Origin: Hydrogenimonas sp. | GTDB lineage: Bacteria; Campylobacterota; Campylobacteria; Campylobacterales; Hydrogenimonadaceae | Assembly: GCA_021647345.1 (NCBI GenBank) | Contig: JAKIUX010000065.1 | Span: forward strand, 1 to 6,301 | Length of the DNA: 6,301 nucleotides | Reading direction: 5' to 3' | Shown: piece after piece, positions 1 to 5,474 of the stretch | How positions within the stretch are numbered: the first letter of the stretch is position 1 | Layout: the number at the start of each line of letters is the position of its first letter | Program-made: the position numbers and the translations under genes | The notes under the pieces: generated by a model | Told to the model about the DNA's origin: nothing | What the model saw: the letters and a program-made list of their open reading frames with translations, nothing else | Databases searched by the model: none

Positions 1-67
1 CGGCGGCAACGGAAGTCGCGGATACGGCAGAGTGCGCTTTAGCAACAAAGATAACTGGACCGAATGA
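1..67 (+). CDS. csm3: Csm3 (Cas7-family RAMP), C-terminal 21 codons only
   Basis: This is the 3' end of a gene that begins before the window. Reading from base 2 gives 21 residues and then a TGA at 65-67. The tail contains GGNGSRGYGRVRF, the glycine-rich segment (GG..GSRGYG.V.F) near the C-terminus of Csm3, the Cas7-type backbone subunit of type III-A effectors. From family knowledge, Csm3 lines the crRNA along the complex and cleaves bound target RNA with a conserved Asp in an N-terminal loop, which is not visible here. The stop overlaps the csm4 start by ATGA (64-67), and csm4 and csm5 follow, which is the normal csm order. Csm3 is favoured over the similar Cmr4 because the genes after it are Csm4 and Csm5. 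Confidence 0.85.
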   Translation, partial: GGNGSRGYGRVRFSNKDNWTE

Positions 68-954
68 TGAGGCTCTATAAGGCGACAATTACACCGCTTT
101 CAAGATTTGGCACTCCGCTGCATGGCGATACTCTGTTTGGGCAGATCTGTTGGGCGCTGCGTTTTATCAGAGGAGAGGAGCGACTGAACGAGCTTTTAAG
201 TCTTTATGGCAAGAGACCGTTTCTAATAGTCTCTGATGCCTTTGCCGTAGGCTATCTTCCTAAGCCTAAAATGCCCTCGTTTATGCTTGGGGAGTCGCCG
301 AGACAGAAGAAAGAGAATAGAGAAAAACTTTGGCTAACCCTAGATGAGCTGCAAAAAGGGGAGTTTGCCAAAGCAAGAAGCGATAAAGAGATTGGTAGCG
401 ATACCAAAACGCTATACACTATGCATAATTCGCTTAACTACAAAACGTTTATGACAAGTGCAGATGGTCGCTTTGCGCCTTATGAAGAAGAGGAGCTTAG
501 TTTTGGCAGCCGTGAAATCTATCTGCTTATTGACGAGACGCAGATAGGCAAAGAGGAGATTAAAGAGGCGTTGAGATTTGTCGGAGAGAGCGGCTACGGT
601 AAAAATGCTACGATCGGAAAAGGGCGATTTGAGTGCGGCGAGTTTATTGAGGTCAAGATAACAAATCGAAGCCAATATGTTATGGCCCTTTCTAGCTTTT
701 GCGCTAAGAAGATTCCGGCTATAGAGATCTATGGCGAACCTTTTGTGCGCTTTGGAAAATTTGGTGCCGACAGAGCCTACAAAAAAGCGTTTAAACGGCC
801 GCTGCTTTTGGCTTCTTGCGGAAGCGTGGTGCGCTTTGACTCTTTTTTTGAAAAAGCTTATATCGGCCAAGCGATAACGGGAGTATCGGATTTTTATACC
901 GATGCCGTTCACCAAGGATACGCAATTGCCGTACCCATAGGAGAGGCGCAATGA
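64..954 (+). CDS. csm4: Csm4, Cas5-family RAMP subunit of the type III-A effector
   Basis: This 296-residue protein is of normal length for Csm4, the Cas5-type subunit that grips the 5' handle of the crRNA and joins Cas10 to the Csm3 backbone. Residues 17-33 (TPLHGDTLFGQICWALR) match the N-terminal RAMP signature of Csm4. Residues 177-188 (GYGKNATIGKGR) are the glycine-rich RAMP loop, and the C-terminus holds the HQGYAIAVPI motif at 283-292. There are two adjacent ATG codons, at 64 and 67. The first forms the ATGA overlap with csm3 and is chosen by analogy with the other junctions; the second cannot be excluded. Upstream Shine-Dalgarno pairing is poor (only a GGA), so coupling to csm3 translation is likely. 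The gene looks intact. Confidence 0.93.
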   Translation: MMRLYKATITPLSRFGTPLHGDTLFGQICWALRFIRGEERLNELLSLYGKRPFLIVSDAFAVGYLPKPKMPSFMLGESPRQKKENREKLWLTLDELQKGEFAKARSDKEIGSDTKTLYTMHNSLNYKTFMTSADGRFAPYEEEELSFGSREIYLLIDETQIGKEEIKEALRFVGESGYGKNATIGKGRFECGEFIEVKITNRSQYVMALSSFCAKKIPAIEIYGEPFVRFGKFGADRAYKKAFKRPLLLASCGSVVRFDSFFEKAYIGQAITGVSDFYTDAVHQGYAIAVPIGEAQ

Positions 955-2087
955 AGCAGTATCAAGTTACATTAAAAGCTTTGACACCGATACATATTGG
1001 AACAGGGGAGGCTTATGAGCCGACCAATTTCGTAATCGACAACGGCTATCTCTATGAATTTGATGAGATGGAGTTTTTTAAAAGATTGGACGCTAAAGGC
1101 AAACAAGCGTTTTTGGATGCGGTGGAGTCAAAGGCATCTGATTCTCTGTTTGCGATTCATCGGGTGGTAAAGATATATAAAAAGATAGCGATCGAGGCTG
1201 CCACACATAAAGTTCAGGTTATCAAAGGTATTCAAAAAGCCTATGACGAGAAAGTTGGCCGCACGGTTCAGCGCGAGGGAGGACGTCGAACAAGTGTGAA
1301 AAAAGTATTCAACCGCTTCCAAATACAAAAGACGATTCGGCAGCCAAACACTCATAGGGTATACATCCCCGGCAGTTCGCTTAAGGGAGCTATATCGACC
1401 GCTTTTCAAGAGATGCTTTTTAAACGGAGTCAAAGTCTGCAAAGAGATTTGTTTGAAAATAAAAATCCGACGCATAACCTCTTTAAAAATCTCTCCATAT
1501 CAGACGCTATAGCTCTTAAAAGCTATGCGATGATCGGCTATGCACTCAATAAAGAGCGTTTCGAAGATGACAATCAAGGCCCTAAAACAATTGTAGAGAC
1601 AATCTACTCCAACACCAAAGTACAAAGCAGTTTTAAGACAAAGATCGGCATACGAGACTATATGCTCGATCCGAGAAACCCGAATAAGAAATATCCTTTA
1701 GATATAAAAATGGTGCAAAAAGCTTGTAACGATCATTACCTGCCGATCTTTAGGCAAATGTTTAGCTCAGAGGCGGAATTTAAGGGCAAGATTGTCAAAG
1801 AGTGGACGAATGAATATTTTAGCGATGCCTTCTATGAAAAATATAAAGATTTTCGTCTAAACGAGAATCAGTTTCTAATTAGAGTAGGGCGGCATTCGCA
1901 GGCAAGAGCGGTTACGATCGACGGTATGAGGAAAATTGGTGTTAAAGTTAGCGGGGGCGGCCCAAAGAGAAAACCGAATAGATGGGAGAATCTCGATCAG
2001 GAGACGACGACATGGTTGTTTGGTTCAAACGAAAATAGCAACGAGAATCTTCTGCCATTTGGATGGGTTGTGTGTGAAATAGCATGA
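951..2087 (+). CDS. csm5: Csm5, RAMP cap subunit of the type III-A effector
   Basis: This 378-residue protein is Csm5, the Cas7-like subunit that caps the 3' end of the crRNA in the Csm complex and is linked to crRNA 3'-end maturation in studied systems. The N-terminus carries the RAMP opening LTPIHIGTG (residues 11-19). Residues 140-146 are PGSSLKG, the glycine/serine loop typical of Csm5. Residues 312-316 read VGRHS, and the C-terminus ends with LPFGW (368-372), both usual for the family. The start overlaps the csm4 stop by ATGA and has a strong ribosome-binding sequence, AGGAGAGG at about 939-946. Length and motifs indicate a complete functional gene. The segment around residues 85-130, rich in Lys and Arg, is a plausible RNA-contact region; this is inference. 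Confidence 0.93.
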   Translation: MKQYQVTLKALTPIHIGTGEAYEPTNFVIDNGYLYEFDEMEFFKRLDAKGKQAFLDAVESKASDSLFAIHRVVKIYKKIAIEAATHKVQVIKGIQKAYDEKVGRTVQREGGRRTSVKKVFNRFQIQKTIRQPNTHRVYIPGSSLKGAISTAFQEMLFKRSQSLQRDLFENKNPTHNLFKNLSISDAIALKSYAMIGYALNKERFEDDNQGPKTIVETIYSNTKVQSSFKTKIGIRDYMLDPRNPNKKYPLDIKMVQKACNDHYLPIFRQMFSSEAEFKGKIVKEWTNEYFSDAFYEKYKDFRLNENQFLIRVGRHSQARAVTIDGMRKIGVKVSGGGPKRKPNRWENLDQETTTWLFGSNENSNENLLPFGWVVCEIA

Positions 2088-2467
2088 AAAAGCTCTACCT
2101 ACTCTTTTCGCACACCCTTACTCCGCATCAGAAGAGTGATGCATACACGATGTTTAAAGTCGATTGTTTCGAACCGCTGCCTCATAAACTGCAGATGCTC
2201 TGGAGCAATATACCGCCCGATATTGAAAATATTGCCAACTATCTTGCACCGCTAAAGGTGTACTTAAAAGAGAATTTCAACAAAGGCGATATAGCGCTTA
2301 TACAGGGCGATTTCGGCGCTACTTGTCATATGGTTAGGTTTATCAAAGAGTTAGAGGGCACACCCATATATGCCACAACGGAGCGAAAAGTCAAGGAGTA
2401 TGTAGATGGCGGCAAAGTTATAAGACGCTCTATTTTTGAGCATGTGCGCTTTAGGAAGTATTTATGA
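2084..2467 (+). CDS. csx20: Csx20-like small CRISPR accessory protein, candidate ring nuclease
   Basis: This 127-residue protein resembles Csx20 as I remember that family: FSHTLTP at 8-14, LWSNIPP at 39-45, IQGDFGAT at 73-80, ATTERKV at 97-103 and a C-terminal HVRFRKY at 120-126. Csx20 is found in type III loci and is placed with Csx15 and Csx16 among small proteins thought to degrade cyclic oligoadenylate (ring nucleases), so it would act as the off-switch of signalling. The glycine-rich QGDFGAT segment followed by a TT-x-R motif is compatible with a nucleotide-binding fold. It sits between csm5 and two candidate cOA effectors, joined to both sides by ATGA overlaps. There is no evident Shine-Dalgarno before its ATG, so its output may depend on ribosomes finishing csm5. 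Family assignment is from motif memory; activity is inference. Confidence 0.75.
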   Translation: MKKLYLLFSHTLTPHQKSDAYTMFKVDCFEPLPHKLQMLWSNIPPDIENIANYLAPLKVYLKENFNKGDIALIQGDFGATCHMVRFIKELEGTPIYATTERKVKEYVDGGKVIRRSIFEHVRFRKYL

Positions 2468-2916
2468 AAAGTTTTAACTTAACGATCGCTATTTTTGTTC
2501 TTTTAACTATCGTAGGATTAGCTATTCGATACGGTTTGGGCGCCGATAGCGCACTTTGGAGTTTTTGGAGCAACCTTGACATCTCTTTTGCTGTAGCGCT
2601 TGGAGTACTTGCCTTTTTGGCATATCGCGATATGTTGCACGATGAAGATGAGGTTCGCCTCTTTTTTGATGTAGAGGGGCGTAAAGTCGATACTGGGCTC
2701 TGTTTGCTTCGCAAAGATTGCACACGCAGCGAAATCATCGGCGTGCTTGGGATGATGCAGCGGCGCACCAAAGAGCGTTTTGCTTACGACGCAAAGCATC
2801 TACGCGGTTTATTAAACGAACTCAACCGTGTCCAAAAGGGAAAAGAGAGTAGACTTTACATACCGTTGAGCAAAGAAGAGTTTGAGCAGTTTGCGTTATC
2901 GCTGGAGCAAAGATGA
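2464..2916 (+). CDS. Small two-TM membrane protein, candidate Csx23-like cOA-gated effector
   Basis: This 150-residue protein has two hydrophobic helices, about residues 6-25 and 38-54, joined by a short polar loop with D28 and N37. A cytosolic domain of about 95 residues follows, starting with an acidic stretch (HDEDE, 59-63). The soluble part has a striking motif-like block, GRKVDTG (72-78) then RKDCTRSEIIGVLGMMQ (83-99), and ends with a Leu/Glu-rich helical tail. A small N-terminal membrane hairpin plus a C-terminal cOA-binding domain is the layout reported for Csx23 of Vibrio cholerae, a membrane effector of type III immunity. I rely on architecture and context and cannot confirm homology. 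It has a good ribosome-binding site (AGGAAG at 2453-2458) and lies by ATGA overlaps between csx20 and csx1. No CARF, HEPN or catalytic motif is seen, so it probably acts through the membrane. Confidence 0.6.
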   Translation: MKSFNLTIAIFVLLTIVGLAIRYGLGADSALWSFWSNLDISFAVALGVLAFLAYRDMLHDEDEVRLFFDVEGRKVDTGLCLLRKDCTRSEIIGVLGMMQRRTKERFAYDAKHLRGLLNELNRVQKGKESRLYIPLSKEEFEQFALSLEQR

Positions 2917-4079
2917 GACTTATAGCTACATTGGGAGCGACACCTCCAAAGTATCGTCATAGTTATCAAATTGAAAACAAAAAATATGAAACATACTTTT
3001 CGTTTGAAGCGATTAAGGCGCATTTTTCTATCGATAAGAAGGATGTGACCCTAATTGGTACGCATAAAACCAAAGAGGTATTGGGCGAATATATCGGGAG
3101 TTACGTTTTTGTAGAGGTTAACGAAAATAGTCTCGATGAGGTTTTTAAGGTAACGATAGAGCAGACGCAAGAGGGGGATGTCGTCGATCTTACTCAAAGT
3201 TTTCGAAGCCTCTCTTTTGGAGCGCTGCTTGGGCTTAGTTTTTCAAAAAGTTTAAGTAAACGGCCCAAAGATATCTATTATGCGCAAATTGACGAGAGCG
3301 GCTGCAACCCGTCTCTAAAACCGTGTTCATTTGTTTTTGTTTCGCTTAAAAAGTATGATGAGATGACCGATATGGCACGTACTGTCAACACCTTTCTTGC
3401 TACACTGCTTGTTGTAGATGATGTTGTGATAGATGATGCGCTTTATGCTGAGTTTATTAGCCATCTTCATTCGCTCTCGGCGGCGATTTTCGATAACCAT
3501 TTTGACAAAGCTATCGAGCATGCTAAGCAGCTATCTGAATGGATAAAAAACAATAAAAACGAATCGAGTTTCGCGTTTTTGCAATCACATCTTGAAGCGC
3601 TGGCTAAAGAGCTTCATAAGATCTTGTCATGCTATAAAGAGCATGAATCGCAAAGGCTGCTTTTTTGGAGTGAGTTTCTGCTTAGCAAAGATATTACTCT
3701 GCATGCGATAACAACTTTGTATGAATCAATAGTAGCCTTTTTGGATGAAGAGCTAAAAATTGAAGAGTGCAATCACTATGTAGATAAAAGGGGCAAAAAA
3801 AGAGAAGCCGGCATCTACCAACGCCGCAACTGCCTGAAAAAAAAGATGGATGATTGCATGAAGGTAAAGATACCAGAATGTAAAAAACTTTCAGAAATTT
3901 TATATAATGTAGATAAGCTGCGAAATATTTCCGCGCACGCTTTTTCCAATGCTAAAACATCCAAAGATATAGCATCGCAAATAAGCAGCGCTATAAAATC
4001 GCTAAAAGAGATCTATCCGAAACGTTACAGCGCAAAAAATGGGGCCGACAAGCTCAAGGCGGTGTTTAGTGACCGTTAA
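2913..4079 (+). CDS. csx1: Csx1/Csx2-type (TM1812-like) CARF-HEPN ribonuclease
   Basis: This 388-residue protein has the length and order of Csx1/TM1812-family effectors: an N-terminal CARF sensor, a helical linker and a C-terminal HEPN RNase. The CARF part begins with the strand LIATLGATPP (3-12), followed by DVTLIGT near residue 44, and then VDLTQSFRSLSFGALLG from 91. The last of these occupies the place of the family's D-x-T-H-G motif, but here the His-Gly is replaced by Gln-Ser. The HEPN active site is R337-N-I-S-A-H342, a perfect R-x4-H. From family knowledge, cOA binding to the CARF dimer activates HEPN cleavage of RNA non-specifically. Four Cys (286, 307, 315, 323) lie just before the active site. 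The start overlaps the upstream stop by ATGA, with GGAG at 2904-2907. It is the last gene of the operon and overlaps the opposite-strand regulator by 14 bp. Confidence 0.87.
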   Translation: MRLIATLGATPPKYRHSYQIENKKYETYFSFEAIKAHFSIDKKDVTLIGTHKTKEVLGEYIGSYVFVEVNENSLDEVFKVTIEQTQEGDVVDLTQSFRSLSFGALLGLSFSKSLSKRPKDIYYAQIDESGCNPSLKPCSFVFVSLKKYDEMTDMARTVNTFLATLLVVDDVVIDDALYAEFISHLHSLSAAIFDNHFDKAIEHAKQLSEWIKNNKNESSFAFLQSHLEALAKELHKILSCYKEHESQRLLFWSEFLLSKDITLHAITTLYESIVAFLDEELKIEECNHYVDKRGKKREAGIYQRRNCLKKKMDDCMKVKIPECKKLSEILYNVDKLRNISAHAFSNAKTSKDIASQISSAIKSLKEIYPKRYSAKNGADKLKAVFSDR

Positions 4080-4086
4080 TGCCGCC
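4058..4086. terminator. Weak hairpin at the convergent csx1 / WYL gene ends
   Basis: GGCGGTGTT (4058-4066) can pair with AATGCCGCC (4078-4086): five GC pairs, two GU pairs and two AU pairs around an 11-nt loop. The hairpin spans both stop codons of the converging genes (TAA at 4077-4079 on +, and the stop at 4066-4068 on -). No clean T tract follows directly on either strand; on + a loose run (CTCTTTTAGTTTT) comes some 6 nt later. It could end the + operon inefficiently, or protect 3' ends. The GU pairs would be lost in the - strand transcript. Confidence 0.3.
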
Positions 4087-5034
4087 GATTGCCTCTTTTA
4101 GTTTTAATCTATACGCCTCCTTAAGCTCACTGGGGCTTTCGATAAGCAAATCGGGCATCCAGCGCTGCACAAAGGGTAGTATCTCCATCTCTTGTGTATA
4201 GCGAATGCTAAAGCGTACACCGCCGTTTGCCTCTTTTTCAATAAACTGTTGCGAAGGAAAAAACTTCTTCATATCCTCATCGAAGTAGTGTGCTATATTT
4301 GGTTTGGCATAAAGAGTAGCCGTTTTACTTGGGATTCCATAGCGACTAAATGGGTTTTGGTAGCCGTTTTTTAGCCAATTTAGGTACTGCTTGACGCTTG
4401 ATGGCTGATAGGCTTGCGATTTGCAGCTGTATGAGACCTTATCTATAAAGGCGATGCGGCTTATGCGAAGATCTTTGCCGTCAACATAAGCAACATACCA
4501 ATTTCCTTCACTAAAGAGGAGCTTGACGGGCTTAACATCTTTAAAGCTCTTTGGGTTATACCCTTTAAGGTCGATATGACGATACTCTCTTCGCTCAATA
4601 GCGTTTTTAAGAGATATGAAGTTTTGGTTGTTTTCAATAGTATCAATATCTTCAAACGGGATATTGAAAAACATATACGGCTTATGCTCTTTGTGTGCTA
4701 TCTCGTTCCACTCCTCTATAATCTCCTGCATACCATCTCTTGCCATCTCAAAAAGCATTCCAAGTTTAAAGTTATTACGAAACATTTCTGAAAAGATATC
4801 TATCGGCTTAATGAGGCGATACACCTTTCGCCGCCCCTTTTTAATAGCTTTTATACCCTCAAGCATATTAGAGAGTGTCTCTAAGTCTCGTCCTATCTGT
4901 TTGGCTCCAAGCCCGTCAAGTTCATCTTGTAGCGCTTCATCGTATGGGTCTATTAGGCCTTGTTGATGCAGGTGTTTAAGGTAGATAACTATCTTCTCTT
5001 CAGGTTTCATACCAAAAGTATATGAAATGGTCAT
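4066..5034 (-). CDS. WYL-domain transcriptional regulator with N-terminal HTH
   Basis: From the chosen start the protein has 322 residues. Residues 10-75 look like a winged helix DNA-binding domain: KPEEKIVIYLKHL, then GLGAKQIGRDLETLSNML as the recognition region, then a basic wing KKGRRKVYRL. The central WYL domain includes the segment GNWYVAYVDGKDLRISRI, with the W-Y-V signature at 179-181. The C-terminal part, with EILPFVQRWMPDLLIESP, matches the WCX extension. WYL proteins are ligand-sensing regulators and recur in CRISPR and other defence loci. The open frame extends upstream to 5274, but that would run into cas2 and adds 80 low-complexity residues. I favour ATG at 5034, which has a weak AAGTGG 7 nt upstream; ATG at 5010, exactly where the conserved part begins, is the alternative. 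It is transcribed away from cas2-cas1 and towards csx1, and is likely to bind the shared intergenic region. Confidence 0.85.
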   Translation of the reverse strand: MTISYTFGMKPEEKIVIYLKHLHQQGLIDPYDEALQDELDGLGAKQIGRDLETLSNMLEGIKAIKKGRRKVYRLIKPIDIFSEMFRNNFKLGMLFEMARDGMQEIIEEWNEIAHKEHKPYMFFNIPFEDIDTIENNQNFISLKNAIERREYRHIDLKGYNPKSFKDVKPVKLLFSEGNWYVAYVDGKDLRISRIAFIDKVSYSCKSQAYQPSSVKQYLNWLKNGYQNPFSRYGIPSKTATLYAKPNIAHYFDEDMKKFFPSQQFIEKEANGGVRFSIRYTQEMEILPFVQRWMPDLLIESPSELKEAYRLKLKEAIGGINGH

Positions 5035-5051
5035 TAAACGACCACTTAAAC
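5034..5051. repeat. Direct TTAAAC repeat, 12-bp period, at the WYL gene start
   Basis: TTAAAC occurs at 5034-5039 and again at 5046-5051. The two copies are about one helical turn apart and lie just upstream of, and touching, the favoured WYL start codon. Such spacing fits a site bound on one face by a dimeric regulator, perhaps autoregulation by the WYL protein. Two short AT-rich copies could be chance. Confidence 0.25.
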
Positions 5052-5067
5052 AGTTATGATTTTTAAA

Positions 5068-5096
5068 AAAATAGAAAAAAGCATTAAGCTGCACAA
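5068..5096 (-). promoter_or_regulatory. Possible promoter of the WYL regulator gene
   Basis: On the - strand a TTGTGC (-35-like, 5096 to 5091) is followed after 17 bp by TATTTT (-10-like, 5073 to 5068), inside a T-rich run. That leaves a leader of roughly 25-30 nt before the ATG at 5034. Both boxes are poor matches to sigma-70 consensus, but campylobacterial promoters often lack a good -35 and have T-rich stretches upstream of the -10. Confidence 0.3.
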
Positions 5097-5114
5097 TTAT
5101 CACAAGGCTGCGAT

Positions 5115-5120
5115 TATAAA
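5115..5120 (+). promoter_or_regulatory. Possible -10 element for cas2-cas1
   Basis: TATAAA at 5115-5120 is the best -10-like hexamer upstream of cas2. No convincing -35 box lies 16-18 bp before it, so a promoter here would rely on an activator or on the T/A-rich upstream region. Transcription would begin near 5127 and give a leader of about 70-80 nt that includes the inverted repeat at 5153-5167. The element lies back to back with the possible - strand promoter. Confidence 0.25.
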
Positions 5121-5152
5121 ACGCCAGACTATGGGAATTTGTTCTCAAGTTG

Positions 5153-5170
5153 ACCTCTAAGCGAGGTTTT
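5153..5170 (+). promoter_or_regulatory. Short inverted repeat plus TTTT in the cas2 leader
   Basis: ACCTC (5153-5157) and GAGGT (5163-5167) form a perfect 5-bp inverted repeat with a 5-nt loop, followed by T at 5167-5170. It could be a weak attenuator-like hairpin in the cas2-cas1 leader or an operator for a dimeric regulator such as the neighbouring WYL protein. The stem is short, so chance is quite possible. Confidence 0.25.
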
Positions 5171-5198
5171 AGACGCAAACAGAAGCATAAGAAAGGGT

Positions 5199-5474
5199 AT
5201 GAGCGTGAGGTACTATCTGATTTCATACGATATAGTTGATGAAAAACGCTTGGCAAAAGTACGAAAAATCGCATACTCTTATGCTCTTAGCGGCCAAAAA
5301 AGTGCGGTTGAGGCACCGCTTGATATGGCGGCATTGGCAACTCTTATAGATGAGCTTAAAAGCGAGATAGATAATGAAAGCGATAAGGTTAATATTATTC
5401 CATTTAAAGGGGAGCCTATAATCCTGGGAAAAGGGAGCTTTTTATCGCTTGAGGAAGGAGTGATTGTTGTATGA
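5199..5474 (+). CDS. cas2: Cas2, adaptation complex subunit
   Basis: This protein of about 91 residues has the size and ferredoxin-like pattern of Cas2, the dimer that bridges two Cas1 dimers during spacer insertion. The first strand YYLISYDIVDEKRL carries the conserved Asp of the Y-D-I motif (D11 from the ATG). The second conserved region, YALSGQKSAVEAPL, stands where most Cas2 proteins have the Q-x-S-V-F segment, and the C-terminus ends in hydrophobic strands. Start choice: the ATG at 5199 lies only 1 nt after AAAGGG (5192-5197). The in-frame GTG at 5205 is 7 nt from it, which is ideal spacing, and gives the usual short Cas2 N-terminus (MRYYLISYD). The GTG may be the true start. The stop overlaps the cas1 start by ATGA (5471-5474), so Cas2 is made first, the reverse of the common cas1-cas2 order. 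Confidence 0.9.
   Translation: MSVRYYLISYDIVDEKRLAKVRKIAYSYALSGQKSAVEAPLDMAALATLIDELKSEIDNESDKVNIIPFKGEPIILGKGSFLSLEEGVIVV

Noticed and set aside
412..951. 179-codon - strand open frame inside csm4
   Set aside because: It lies wholly opposite a well-supported csm4, has low-complexity basic sequence and no recognisable motif: a shadow of the coding strand.
2451..2799. Several - strand open frames opposite the two-TM gene
   Set aside because: The + strand frame has a ribosome-binding site, ATGA junctions at both ends and a coherent membrane topology. The reverse frames are Ser/Arg/Lys-rich shadows.
4616..4966. 116-codon + strand open frame opposite the WYL gene
   Set aside because: Ser/Ile-rich translation with no motif, fully opposite a gene with a clear HTH and WYL domain.
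5150..5155. TTGACC as a -35 box for cas2
   Set aside because: It is a good -35 match, but no -10-like hexamer lies 16-18 bp downstream, and little leader would remain before the cas2 start.
5035..5274. N-terminal extension of the WYL reading frame by 80 residues
   Set aside because: It has no domain pattern, covers the AT-rich intergenic region and would overlap cas2 head-to-head. Conserved HTH sequence begins only near 5010.
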